Assembly (NCBI GenBank): GCA_965261315.1
Contig: CBDHDM010000017.1
Location: 1 to 64,000 of the forward strand
From: Endozoicomonas sp965261315
GTDB lineage: Bacteria > Pseudomonadota > Gammaproteobacteria > Pseudomonadales > Endozoicomonadaceae
Reading direction: 5' to 3'
Length of the DNA stretch: 64,000 nucleotides
In this document: one piece after another, positions 37,770 to 47,191 of the stretch
Numbering within the stretch: position 1 is the stretch's first letter
How the letters are laid out: the number at the start of each line of letters is the position of its first letter
Notes under the pieces: model-generated
Database searches by the model: none
What the model was told of the DNA's origin: nothing
The model's input: only the letters and a program-made list of their open reading frames with translations
Program-made: the position numbers and the translations under genes

Positions 37770-38108
37770 AACAATCCACTTTCCGAGTGAGTATTTTCCT
37801 TGCTGCCAGAAGACTTACCAGTGACTGGCTCAACGGGTTGCACTGTTTTTTGCTAATAAAGCCCGTATAACTTTTAATGCTTCCATGTACCCGGCACTCA
37901 AAAGCAGGGTCTGTTGATGCTTCGCTGCGTGCTCAATGCATCAGAACGCCCTTCAGGAGACCCCAAGGTGATAATAGAAAGCCTGACTGGTATGAATCAG
38001 CAGAAAACAAACGAATAGCGAGCATAACTGCCCGCCAGGAAGGTAATTTTGACGAGAAAAGAGTCAATCTGTATTGATTCAGATCAATACGTACAAGTCG
38101 CAACTCAA
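37770..38108. other. Gap between hflX and hemerythrin gene
   Basis: 339 bases. It contains a degenerate copy of the 50-base palindromic repeat (37906-37952). A 66-codon frame across it is simply the repeat read through and shares AGSVD-SLRAQ with the frame over copy 1. Confidence 0.5.
37906..37952. repeat. 50-base palindromic repeat, copy 2 (degenerate)
   Basis: Begins AGGGTCTGTTGATGC and ends GCATCAGAACGCCCT. The arms pair at 11 of 15 positions, and the left half matches copy 1 (34469) closely, including the internal CTGCGTGCTCA. Confidence 0.6.
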
Positions 38109-39401
38109 TCAGACAGAAGTACTAAAGCAGCTATCACTAAGGCCTTCTTGCTTGGAAAGACGCTCAAAATCAGGTTTTGGCAGCCGGATATCAAGAACAA
38201 TATCCCCACTTTCAGAATATGTCTCTGATTGAATAGCACCGAGCCTGTAAAGACGTGCCCTAATGCGACCCTGTGCAGGTTTTAGCGTTAGTTGACCCTG
38301 TAGCATGTCATCAGAAAGCAACTCTTTAATGGCTTCCTGCAACAGCTCAACACCCTCCCCGGTAACCGCTGAAACCCAGACCCTAACAGGTCTCCCCTCA
38401 TCATTACGCTGAATTTTCGGTTCTACACCCTGCAGAAGATCAATTTTGTTATAGACCTCCAGTTGTGGAACCTCATCAGCATTGATCTCTTTCAGGACCG
38501 AATGCACCTGATCCATATTCTCAAGACGTTCAGGGTCATGACTATCGATCACATGCAACAATAAGTCTGCCTGACGGGTTTCTTCCAGGGTTGCCCGAAA
38601 CGCTTCAACCAGCTTGTGCGGAAGGTGCCGGATAAACCCTACCGTGTCAGCAAGCACAACCGGGCCTATGTCAGGCAGGTCGATACGACGAAGTGTTGGG
38701 TCAAGCGTGGCAAACAACTGGTCGGCCGCATACACGACGGACTCAGTCACACGATTGAACAGCGTAGACTTGCCTGCGTTGGTGTAACCCACCAGAGCCA
38801 CCTGAGGTACTTCTGCCCGCTTTCTTGAACGCCGTCCCTGTTCCCGTTGTCTGCGCACTTTTTCCAGACGACGGGTAATACTTTTGATGCGAACCCTTAG
38901 AAGACGACGGTCCGTTTCCAGCTGGGTTTCACCTGGACCCCGAAGACCAATCCCCCCCTTCTGCCTTTCCAGGTGCGTCCAACCACGTATCAGGCGGGTA
39001 CTCATGTGCTGCAGCTGAGCCAGCTCAACCTGAAGTTTCCCTTCAAAGGTTCGCGCTCGCTGAGCAAAGATATCCAGAATCAGCCCAGTACGATCAATGA
39101 CCCTGCATTGCAGTTCTTTTTCAAGATTCCGCTCCTGGCTCGGAGAAAGGGCATGGTTAAACAGCACAACATCGACATCATGCAATACAACCAGTTGACG
39201 GATTTCTTCGACTTTGCCGGGGCCGACAAAGAAGCGGGGAGTAGGATGCTTACAGCCTGCGGTAATAAAGGCGGCAGACTCAACGCCAGCGGAGCGTACC
39301 AGCTCCATGAATTCCTGGGGGTCCTCCCGCTCTCGTTCATCATTCAACTCAAGATGAACCAAGACTGCGGTTTCACCACCCTCATGGCGGTCAAAAAACA
39401 A
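38109..39401 (-). CDS. hflX: Ribosome-associated GTPase HflX
   Basis: A 430-residue GTPase that splits stalled 70S ribosomes under stress. The N-terminal HflX domain contains VGPGKVEEIRQLV and NHALSPSQERNLEKEL. The linker has GPGETQLETDRR, and the G domain has GYTNAGKSTLFN (G1), ADTVGFI (G3) and YNKIDLL (G4). Full length and intact, downstream of hfq. Confidence 0.96.
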   Translation of the reverse strand: MFFDRHEGGETAVLVHLELNDEREREDPQEFMELVRSAGVESAAFITAGCKHPTPRFFVGPGKVEEIRQLVVLHDVDVVLFNHALSPSQERNLEKELQCRVIDRTGLILDIFAQRARTFEGKLQVELAQLQHMSTRLIRGWTHLERQKGGIGLRGPGETQLETDRRLLRVRIKSITRRLEKVRRQREQGRRSRKRAEVPQVALVGYTNAGKSTLFNRVTESVVYAADQLFATLDPTLRRIDLPDIGPVVLADTVGFIRHLPHKLVEAFRATLEETRQADLLLHVIDSHDPERLENMDQVHSVLKEINADEVPQLEVYNKIDLLQGVEPKIQRNDEGRPVRVWVSAVTGEGVELLQEAIKELLSDDMLQGQLTLKPAQGRIRARLYRLGAIQSETYSESGDIVLDIRLPKPDFERLSKQEGLSDSCFSTSV

Positions 39402-39521
39402 ATAGATCTCCTAAACAGCCACGAACCGCGCGTATAACAGCTGGGAACCAGCTTACAGAAACCTGAAAATAAGACTGCGCCACATGGCTTATTTTAAAAT
39501 AAATAATTAGAAGCAATTAAA

Positions 39522-39535
39522 GGCGCCTTAAGCGC
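39522..39535 (-). terminator. Weak terminator-like hairpin after hfq
   Basis: GGCGC-CTTAA-GCGCC with TTTAATT following on the minus strand, 22 bases past the hfq stop. It is short and may only attenuate read-through into hflX. Confidence 0.4.
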
Positions 39536-39557
39536 CCTCAAAATGCATTAAACAGAG

Positions 39558-39803
39558 TTACTCAAGCTCTGACTGTTCAGTACCCTGCATTGGCAGACGA
39601 ACTGGACGGCTTGGAACAACTGTAGATACAGCGTGCTTGTATACCATTTGACTCACTGTATTCTTAAGAAGAATAACGAACTGATCGAAAGACTCAATCT
39701 GCCCCTGAAGCTTAATACCATTAACCAGGTAGATAGAAACTGGCACGCGTTCTTTACGCAGCACATTCAGGTAAGGGTCTTGTAGAGAATGCCCTTTTGA
39801 CAT
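39558..39803 (-). CDS. hfq: RNA chaperone Hfq
   Basis: An 81-residue Sm-fold hexameric RNA chaperone. The start at 39803 (MSKGHSLQDPYLNVLRKERV) has AAGGAG 7 bases upstream; a 30-codon upstream extension is not supported. The Sm1 (VSIYLVNGIKLQGQIESFDQFVILL) and Sm2 (YKHAVSTVVP) motifs are complete. The C-terminal tail is very short compared with E. coli Hfq (102 residues). In the conserved order miaA-hfq-hflX. Confidence 0.97.
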   Translation of the reverse strand: MSKGHSLQDPYLNVLRKERVPVSIYLVNGIKLQGQIESFDQFVILLKNTVSQMVYKHAVSTVVPSRPVRLPMQGTEQSELE

Positions 39804-40033
39804 TTCTGTACTCCTTTTAATTCTCGGGTTTTTGAATAGCCTTGTTTCACTTTGGGGAGGACTATCCGCTAGACCGGCTGTGCCAGTACTCATTGTTCAA
39901 TATATGTACAGCCTATGAAATGCCGGCTCACATTAAGCTAACCCCACACCGCACTCAATAAGTAATACTAGCTACTCCCGTCAGTCCTGCAGGAACAATT
40001 ACGGGTTCTAAAGTACCACAAAATACATCAGGT

Positions 40034-40984
40034 CTATTTGAGGGCGCTTCCCAAGACTTTCAAGGCATCACCCGATAAGTTCTCGGATAACGTATCGAGC
40101 CAGTGAACATCTGGCCAGCTTCTTAGCCAGGTTAGCTGTCTTTTGGCCAGCTGCCGGGTTGCGATAATACCTCTTTCGACCATCTCATCGTAGCTTAGTT
40201 CCCCATCCAGATAGGACCAGGCCTGACGATAACCGACAGATCGAATGGATGGCATGGATACATTCAAGTCTTCCCGTTGATAGAGAGACCTCGCCTCTTC
40301 AAGAAAACGATTCTCCAGCATCAGCCTGAAACGAAGGGCGATACGCTCATGAAGTACCGCTCGATCTTCCGGAGCCACAGCCAGACTGACTATATGATAA
40401 GGTAAACTCTGCTCTTCCTGCTCCCGGTGCCATTGAGACAGGGGCTTACCGGTTAACTCATAAACCTCCAGAGCACGCTGCAGCCTCTGGGTATCCGATG
40501 GTTTTATTCGTTGCGCCGCTTCAGGGTCAATTTCAGAAAGCCGCTGATGTAAAAAACCCCAGCCATTTTCATGAGCACTATCCAGCAAGCGCTGACGTAC
40601 CCCGGCATCAGCAGCGGGCATCGCCGCCATACCATCCCTGAGCATCTTAAAGTACATCATCGTACCACCAACCAGCAAAGGAATACGCCCACGGGCAGTA
40701 ATATCTGCCATCAAGGACAATGCATCCTGTCGAAAATCTGCGGCTGAATAAGATTCCGCAGGGTCAAGAATATCAATCAGGTGGTGCGGGGCTTCTGCCA
40801 GTACCTCAGGCTCCGGCTTAGCTGTGCCAATATCCATTCCTTTATAGATAAGTGCTGAGTCTACACTGATGATCTCGAAAGGCAGCTCTTTGCTGAGCGC
40901 CACCGCCAGGTCAGTTTTGCCAGATGCAGTGGGCCCCATCAAAAACACAGCGGGAGGAAGCCGCTTTTCCTCATGCACGGACAT
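40034..40984 (-). CDS. miaA: tRNA dimethylallyltransferase
   Basis: A 316-residue enzyme that adds an isopentenyl group to A37 of tRNAs reading UNN codons. P-loop GPTASGKTDLA, the substrate segment SVDSALIYKGMDIGTAKP, and the GGTMMYFKML motif are visible. Intact. Upstream, mutL (usual in this cluster) is absent and unknown genes take its place. Confidence 0.96.
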   Translation of the reverse strand: MSVHEEKRLPPAVFLMGPTASGKTDLAVALSKELPFEIISVDSALIYKGMDIGTAKPEPEVLAEAPHHLIDILDPAESYSAADFRQDALSLMADITARGRIPLLVGGTMMYFKMLRDGMAAMPAADAGVRQRLLDSAHENGWGFLHQRLSEIDPEAAQRIKPSDTQRLQRALEVYELTGKPLSQWHREQEEQSLPYHIVSLAVAPEDRAVLHERIALRFRLMLENRFLEEARSLYQREDLNVSMPSIRSVGYRQAWSYLDGELSYDEMVERGIIATRQLAKRQLTWLRSWPDVHWLDTLSENLSGDALKVLGSALK

Positions 40985-41143
40985 AAAAAGTTAATACCTG
41001 AAAGCAGTTGAGAGGTGATTGTATAAGATTATGTGCTGACCTTTCGATAGTTCCCTGTATTGATTCCAGTTTATAGAAAAAGTTCTATCCCAAAAAATTG
41101 AGCTGGTTTATAAAAATACATTATTAAACGCCCCCTCCGCCCC

Positions 41144-41712
41144 CTAAAACTCCCTGAGCCTGATAGCAGCTGCAGCCAGAACTTCTTCATTACTTATCTC
41201 GCCCGTTTTACTCTTAAGAACTTTTTCAACCCTAGGCATGAGACGCATAATCAATGACCTAATCAAGGTATGATCTACACCAACATTTTGAGCCTTAAGA
41301 ATGAGCAGATGAGCTTCTACCAAGCTCTCACATTTATACTCATGGTGAATAATTGAAAGTACCCTATCTTTTTTCTCTCTATGGATGTGCTCTCTTTTCT
41401 GAAGAGTCATCTGGTCAAACTCACAGTCCACCAACCTGGCCTTAGACTGAGTCATCCCCTTGATTACACTTAACCAGCCCATTTTTTCCAAATAATTTCT
41501 TACAAGAAAGGGTGCTTTTTTTCAATGAAATCAACGGTAACCATGCAATCTGCAAGCAGTGCAATATTTCTCCTTTGATGCTCTCTGGGTAATGAAAGGT
41601 AGAGTTTATATCTATCAACTGAGTCAAATGGCTGTTCGCTAAATTGAGATAATCCCCCAATTCTTTCAAAGCTGTGTATCATATTCTCGACTAACTCTCT
41701 TACAAAGCACAT
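41144..41712 (-). pseudogene. Unknown gene, frameshifted in an A7 tract
   Basis: Two frames make one protein of about 189 residues. The first frame (from ATG 41712, with GGGAG 7 bases upstream) ends at VDFIEKKHPFL. If the minus-strand A7 run (41516-41522) had eight A's, the reading would continue IEKKAPFLVRNYLEKMGWL into the second frame, which runs to 41144 (AAAAIRLREF). The protein looks helical and charged, with no membrane segment and no recognised family. The one-base loss in a homopolymer could be mutation, phase variation or a sequencing error. Confidence 0.55.
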
Positions 41713-41846
41713 CTACAAACTCCCAGCAATTCCCGATAAGTTGATTACCATCAATAATACCAAGGGTTAGAGGGGAAGTAGCTATTCCTGTAATCGCAGA
41801 CTTTTAGTAAGTTATTCAGCATATACGCAATCTTTGTCGTATTACT

Positions 41847-42125
41847 GTGTCTCCTTCAAATAAAAAAGCGCTTGCGGAAAAATTGATCACGCTGGTCTCA
41901 AATGAGGCCGCAAAGATTCCGGTTTTTCGACCAAAAAACAACCATGAGAAAATCTCTCTATTTGAGTATTTTGAGGAAGGCTATCCCGCCCCTATTGATG
42001 GAACAGGGCATTTTGCTTCTGGAAAGAACCGTACATTGTCCTGACTGCTGTGTGTGAAAAAGCCGGATAGCAATAATCGCAGGAAAGAGTATCCGCCTGA
42101 AAACGCTTATGCTGGATACAACATA
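41847..42125 (+). pseudogene. Transposase remnant (IDGTG motif)
   Basis: A 65-codon frame contains GYPAPIDGTGHFASGK. A neighbouring frame continues VHCPDCCV and then KKPDSNN. Together these resemble the segment around the first catalytic Asp (IDGTGxFxSxxxHCxxCC) of a DDE transposase family. Everything else is gone, and the remnant carries at least two frame breaks. Identification is from motif memory only. Confidence 0.5.
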
Positions 42126-42504
42126 GACTCTCAGTATTCTTGTGTTTTCAGTGTTCAGTGTGTCTGCAAAGTAATCTGGAACTCTGTCTTAATACGGAGC
42201 GGATTGGTTCATCCATAAATAGTATGCTTGGTTAATATAAAACTATACGACTTAAGGCGTATAGTTATCAGGGTATTGAGAAGGGGGAATTGCTGTCGAT
42301 AGGCATGGCCGACCTTTTCTTTAATTTCCACTGTTCTTAATAGCATAACGTGGGTTCAGTCATGTCTTTTCGATCAACTTAAAAGTTGAACATCGCGTTT
42401 GAAATGGGAAGATCAACAGCAATTTGGACGAGCCGCGGATACAGGGGGCATTCGTGTTTGCTCTCTGTATTAAAGGAACAGAGCCTAGCTAGCTGGCGCT
42501 ATTA
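42126..42504. other. Non-coding stretch beside the PEBP gene
   Basis: About 380 AT-rich bases with no supported gene. It may be remnant IS sequence together with the 3' flank of the PEBP gene. Confidence 0.35.
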
Positions 42505-43092
42505 TCATCGGGCACTGGTAGGGGCCGTCAGACCCGGCGCCACCGCTTTAGCCAACGTGTGCTGCAAAATATAAAAGCCAGCCATTGCCGGTGATGCACT
42601 GCTGTTTACATCCAGATTGGGGACGTCCAGAGCATAGACGGTAATGTGGTAGTTGTGCGCTGCTGAATTTGGAGGGGGGCAGGCTCCTCCGTATCCTTTA
42701 AAGCCGAAGTCATTTCGCAGCATGCTTGCTCCCTTAGGAAGGTTTTTTCCTCCTTCTATACCCGCATTAAGAGATAAGTTCTTAATGTTGCCGGGAATGT
42801 TAATCACCACCCAATGCCACCAACCACTGCCAGTCGGTGCGTCAGGGTCATACATTGTTATTGCAAAACTCTTTGTTCCCTTGGGAGTATTGGTCCACTT
42901 AAGTTCTGGAGAGGTGTTTTTTCCGGTACAGCCCCACTGATTGTATATTTGCTGGCTTTGAAAAGACTTTCCATTCGTTACCTGACTGCTCATCAGGGTC
43001 ATCTCGGAGTCTGGCTTTTTCCCCATGCCCGGAGTAGAGAGACTCATAGCCAGTAACCCAATGCCAAAAAGAGAAACTATGCGCATCATCAT
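42505..43092 (-). CDS. Secreted YbhB/YbcL-type PEBP-family protein
   Basis: A 195-residue protein with an N-terminal signal peptide (IVSLFGIGLLAMSLSTPG) and the phosphatidylethanolamine-binding-protein fold: ELKWTNTPKGTKSFAITMYDPDAP, GWWHWVVINIP, and GGACPPPNSAAHNYHITVYAL. Ligand-site residues typical of the bacterial family (DPDAP, the HWV segment, the GxCPP..HxY segment) are all visible. The physiological ligand of bacterial members is unknown. Intact. Confidence 0.9.
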   Translation of the reverse strand: MMMRIVSLFGIGLLAMSLSTPGMGKKPDSEMTLMSSQVTNGKSFQSQQIYNQWGCTGKNTSPELKWTNTPKGTKSFAITMYDPDAPTGSGWWHWVVINIPGNIKNLSLNAGIEGGKNLPKGASMLRNDFGFKGYGGACPPPNSAAHNYHITVYALDVPNLDVNSSASPAMAGFYILQHTLAKAVAPGLTAPTSAR

Positions 43093-43807
43093 TCAACCCT
43101 TTTGGATTACCCTCTCGAAGATTAGCTCTGGATCTATGAGTTGCACGATATTTTCTATGACGGATGTCGTTTTTTTTTAGGTGCTTATTTGTTGATGAAC
43201 AATATTTAACAGTGCTTCTCAAATACGAACATAATATGTTGCATAGAGGCTCATTTTAAAGCGCTAAATTCGATTAAATATGCATTATTAGTATTTTTTT
43301 ATTCATTTGTTTGTTTTTTGATTGCTTGTATTTTTACTGGTATTTCCACAATTTTTTTTGGATTTTCTCATCTTTTTGAGAAAAATCGATGGTTTTTTTT
43401 GTGCTTCGTGTAAATAAGTAATCTCACTGACAAGTGTTGTTAATTACCACTTTTTCAAAAAATAACTTACTATGTGTGCCCTGATTTTATGAGAAGGGTT
43501 TCGTAAGGTGGTTTGCTTGTAAGGCTTTCCATCTTATGTGGCGGTTCAATATGCCTGTACTTTTGGTGTGAGAATGCTGTCGTGTATTCCTTGTCGCGTT
43601 CTGGTCAAAATTGCCTTGTCAACGTGCAAAAGAGGTAGGAATTACCTTCGTTTTCACAGTAAAAGTTCCAGCAGATTGGATTGGGTCAGCATTCTTAACC
43701 ATGAATAAAAGATGCCCATTTGGTTCTTTCGGCATGTTTGGGAAAGCTGGGTGCTGATGCACTGAACGAAAAGACTATTAATTTAGCTTCCTAGCTAGGT
43801 GACCGTT
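43093..43807. other. Long AT-rich gap upstream of pntA
   Basis: 715 bases, very rich in T-runs at 43290-43400, with no supported frame. It must contain promoters for the divergent PEBP and pntA genes. TTTTT tracts and TTGAGAAAAA-type motifs suggest curved DNA, but no defined site can be named. Confidence 0.45.
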
Positions 43808-45340
43808 ATGCGCATAGGGATCCCTGGAGAAGTCCAGGAAAACGAGAATCGCGTTGCTGCGACACCCGACACTGTGGGTAAGTTGCAGAAACTCGGTTTT
43901 GACGTCGTCGTTGAACGAGGTGCAGGGGTAAAGGCGAGCTTTGAGGATGAAGCATTTACTCAGGCTGGTGCTCAGATAGTTGATCGTGATGAAGTCTGGA
44001 GCTCAGACATTATTCTCAAGGTTAACGCTCCGGTTGATGGTGAGATTGCACTACTCAAGGATGGCGCAACCCTGGCCAGCTTCATTTGGCCTGCCCAGAA
44101 TGAAGAGCTGATGAATAAGCTCAGCCAGCGTAATGTGAATATTCTGGCTTTGGACAGCGTGCCTCGCCTGTCTCGCTCACAGTCGCTGGATGCGCTGAGT
44201 TCAATGGCAAACATTGGTGGCTACCGTGCAGTTGTAGAAGCTTCCCATGAATTTGGCCGCTTCTTTAACGGTCAGATCACGGCTGCAGGTAAAATTCCTC
44301 CCGCCAAAGTTCTGGTAATTGGTGCCGGTGTAGCTGGTTTGGCAGCCCTGGGTGCCGCCGGTAGCATGGGCGCCATCGTTCGCGCATTCGATACCCGTCC
44401 TGAGGTGAAAGAGCAGGTCGAGAGTATGGGCGCTGAGTTCCTTGAGCTGGACTATGAAGAAGAGCAGGATTCTTCGGATGGTTATGCCAAGGAGATGAGC
44501 CAGGCATTTATTGATGCCGAGATGGCGCTCTTTATGGAGCAGGCTAAAGAAGTTGATATCATTATCACCACAGCCCTGATTCCTGGCCGTCCTGCACCCA
44601 AGCTGATCACTGAAGACATGGTTAAGGCGATGAAGCCTGGCAGTGTTATCGTGGATCTTGCGGCTCAAACCGGTGGTAACTGCGCATGTACGGTTAAAGA
44701 TCAAATTACCGTTGCACATGGCGTTAAAGTCATTGGCTACACTGACCTGCCAAGTCGTCTGCCTACCCAGTCTTCACAGCTGTACGGCACTAACCTGGTA
44801 AATCTGCTGAAGCTGCTCTGTCCAAATAAAGATGGACAGATTGATATCAACTTTGATGATGAAGTTATTCGCGGTCTGACCGTTATCCGTGAGGGCAGCA
44901 TCACCTGGCCACCTCCTCCCGTTAAAGTCAGTGCTGCCCCCGCTGCCAAGCCTGAACCTGTGGTTGCAAAAGCAGTGAAAGAGGAGGCAAAGCCCAAGCC
45001 CTGGCTGAAGCCTCTGTTGATGTCTGCAGGTGCCGTGTTGTTTGGCTGTATTGCTAATTCAGCGCCAACCGCTTTTCTGGAACACTTTACGGTCTTCGTA
45101 CTGGCCTCGATTGTTGGTTATTACGTTATCTGGAACGTTAAGTCTGCTTTGCACACACCGCTGATGAGTGTAACCAATGCCATTAGTGGCATCGTAGTTG
45201 TTGGTGGTCTGGTTCAGCTGGGCAGTGATAATAATATCGTACTGGCACTGTCGGGTATTGCCATCACGGTTGCCGTCATCAATATTGTTGGTGGATTCGC
45301 TGTTACCCAGCGGATGCTCAAGATGTTCCGTCTGGATTAA
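43808..45340 (+). CDS. pntA: NAD(P) transhydrogenase subunit alpha
   Basis: Proton-translocating transhydrogenase alpha subunit, which makes NADPH from NADH using the proton gradient. The ATG at 43808 (MRIGIPGEVQENENRVAATP) matches family starts and has AGGTGA 5 bases upstream; a GTG at 43799 is less likely. The 510 residues include the dI NAD-binding domain (VLVIGAGVAGLAALGAAGSMGA; TTALIPGRPAPKLI) and, after a Pro/Ala/Lys linker, four C-terminal membrane helices. Intact. Because pntB is frameshifted, the enzyme may be inactive. Confidence 0.95.
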   Translation: MRIGIPGEVQENENRVAATPDTVGKLQKLGFDVVVERGAGVKASFEDEAFTQAGAQIVDRDEVWSSDIILKVNAPVDGEIALLKDGATLASFIWPAQNEELMNKLSQRNVNILALDSVPRLSRSQSLDALSSMANIGGYRAVVEASHEFGRFFNGQITAAGKIPPAKVLVIGAGVAGLAALGAAGSMGAIVRAFDTRPEVKEQVESMGAEFLELDYEEEQDSSDGYAKEMSQAFIDAEMALFMEQAKEVDIIITTALIPGRPAPKLITEDMVKAMKPGSVIVDLAAQTGGNCACTVKDQITVAHGVKVIGYTDLPSRLPTQSSQLYGTNLVNLLKLLCPNKDGQIDINFDDEVIRGLTVIREGSITWPPPPVKVSAAPAAKPEPVVAKAVKEEAKPKPWLKPLLMSAGAVLFGCIANSAPTAFLEHFTVFVLASIVGYYVIWNVKSALHTPLMSVTNAISGIVVVGGLVQLGSDNNIVLALSGIAITVAVINIVGGFAVTQRMLKMFRLD

Positions 45341-45355
45341 CAGGAGTCGCTCGCA

Positions 45356-46757
45356 ATGTCTGAAGGATTACTGGTAGCGGCTTATCTGGTTGCTGCATTA
45401 ATGTTTGTTATGAGTCTTGCCGGGCTCAGCCGTCAGGATACGGCGAAAAACGGCAATATATACGGCATCACCGGTATGGTGGTGGCTGTTCTGGCAACGC
45501 TTGGCCATGCTCAAATTGCCGGTATTACTCTGGTAACACTCTGCATGATTATTGGTGCTGGTGTTGGTCTCTATCTGGCGATTAAAGTCCAGATGACGGA
45601 GATGCCTCAGCTGGTCGCCATATTGAATGGGTTTGGTGGTCTTGCGGCAGTATTGATTGGTTTTGCCAGCGCCTTGGAAGTGAATGATTCACTGGCTGGC
45701 CAGTTCAAAAATCTCGTCATGACGACTGAGCAGTTGATTCACAGCTCTGAAATCTTTATCGGGATTATTATTGGTGCGGTGACGTTTAGTGGTTCTGTAG
45801 TGGCTGCGCTGAAGCTTCATGGAAAAGTTTCCAGCCGTCCGGTATCGCTTCCTGGAAAGCACTGGACCAATCTGGCCATTCTTGCCCTGGCGATTTTGAT
45901 GGGTGTTGTTTACGTACAGCAGCACAGTATTCTGGCCCTGTTGCTGGTCACCATTCTGGCGTTTGCTTTTGGTGTAACCCTGGTGCTGGGCATTGGTGGT
46001 GCGGATATGCCGGTAGTGGTGTCCATGCTTAATGCCTATTCTGGTCTGGCTGCAGCGATGACTGGTTTTATGCTGGGTAACAACCTGCTGATTATTACCG
46101 GTGCGATGGTAGGCTCGTCTGGTACCATTCTTTCTTACCTGATGTGTTCGGCCATGAATCGTTCGTTTGTTTCGGTGATTCTCGGTGGTTTTGGTACAGA
46201 AGAAGGTACGATAATCGAAGGTGGTGAGCAGGGTGAGTACACTGAGGCCAGCGCTGAAGAAGTGGCGGAAAGACTGAAGAACTCCTCCAGCGTCATCATT
46301 ACGCCTGGTTACGGAATGGCGGTTGCCCAGGCTCAGCATCCTGTTCGTGATCTGGTGAATAAACTGCGGGAATCGTGGCATCAAGGTTCGTTTTGGTATT
46401 CATCCAGTTGCTGGGCGTCTGCCAGGCCATATGAACGTACTGCTGGCAGAAGCCAAAGTGCCTTATGACATCGTTGAAGAGATGGATGAAATCAACGATG
46501 ACTTTGCGGATACCGATACCGTTCTGGTTATTGGCGCAAACGACACGGTGAACCCGGCTGCTGCCGAAGACCCTACTAGCCCAATTGCTGGCATGCCGGT
46601 GTTACGGGTCTGGGAAGCCGGTGAAGTTATCGTGTTCAAGCGTTCGATGGCTACCGGTTATGCAGGTGTCCAGAACCCATTGTTCTTCCGCGAGAATAGT
46701 CGCATGTTGTTTGGTGATGCTACCGACAGTGTGGAACAGATTCTCAAGCAGTTCTGA
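45356..46757 (+). pseudogene. pntB: pntB, transhydrogenase beta subunit, one-base frameshift
   Basis: The first frame encodes the membrane domain dII and the start of the NADP-binding domain dIII (SVIITPGYGMAVAQAQHPV ... KLRES), then runs out of frame. A second frame continues dIII (GIKVRFGIHPVAGRLPGHMNVLLAEA ... DSVEQILKQF) to the normal C-terminus. Removing the T at 46373 would give KLRERGIKVRF and restore a protein of family length (about 462 residues). This is a single-base insertion, so a sequencing error remains possible. It starts 15 bases after pntA. Confidence 0.88.
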
Positions 46758-46771
46758 TATACCTTCCTTTT

Positions 46772-46795
46772 AACTGGCAGCTTGAGCTGCCAGTT
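46772..46795 (+). terminator. Terminator after pntB
   Basis: Perfect 10-bp stem AACTGGCAGC-TTGA-GCTGCCAGTT, 15 bases past the pntB stop, with TTTT shortly after. Confidence 0.8.
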
Positions 46796-46819
46796 AATGC
46801 TTTTCTCCCGGTTCAAACG

Positions 46820-47191
46820 ATGATGGATATTCCCGCTCTTAAATCCTGGTGTGATGAGCTGTCAGGCATTCGCTTCGATGTTAAGTGGGGTGGTGTCGAA
46901 GTGTACAGTGTCCATAAAACAAAGATGGTCTGCATCTTCTATGATGGCTGTAAGATGGCCTGTAAGGTGCCAGATGATCTTTTTCTGATGATGACTGGAA
47001 TACCTGGCTGTCGACCCGCACCGCACTTGGCAAGAGCAGGGTGGGTTGAGTTTGGCAGTGATTGCCCTCTGTCAACAGCAGAGTTGCAAGACCTGATCAC
47101 TCAGTCCTGGAATCTGGTGGTGGATAAGTTACCAAAGTATGCCCAGAAAGCCTTAAGACCGGAACCCTCCAGTACACGTAGCTCTAGGTGA
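46820..47191 (+). CDS. MmcQ/YjbR-family protein
   Basis: A 123-residue protein of the MmcQ/YjbR (DUF419) family, which has a CyaY-like fold and is suspected to bind DNA. Typical segments are KWGGVEVYSVHKTKMVCIFY, ARAGWVEFGSD and SWNLVVDKLPK. One of two adjacent Met codons is the start. The last codons overlap the end of the convergent LysR gene by 8 bases. Function in the cell is unknown. Confidence 0.82.
   Translation: MMDIPALKSWCDELSGIRFDVKWGGVEVYSVHKTKMVCIFYDGCKMACKVPDDLFLMMTGIPGCRPAPHLARAGWVEFGSDCPLSTAELQDLITQSWNLVVDKLPKYAQKALRPEPSSTRSSR

Noticed and set aside
41442..41669. 75-codon minus-strand frame over the A7 gene
   Set aside because: The third frame of the same region. The other two frames fit together across the A7 tract and this one does not.
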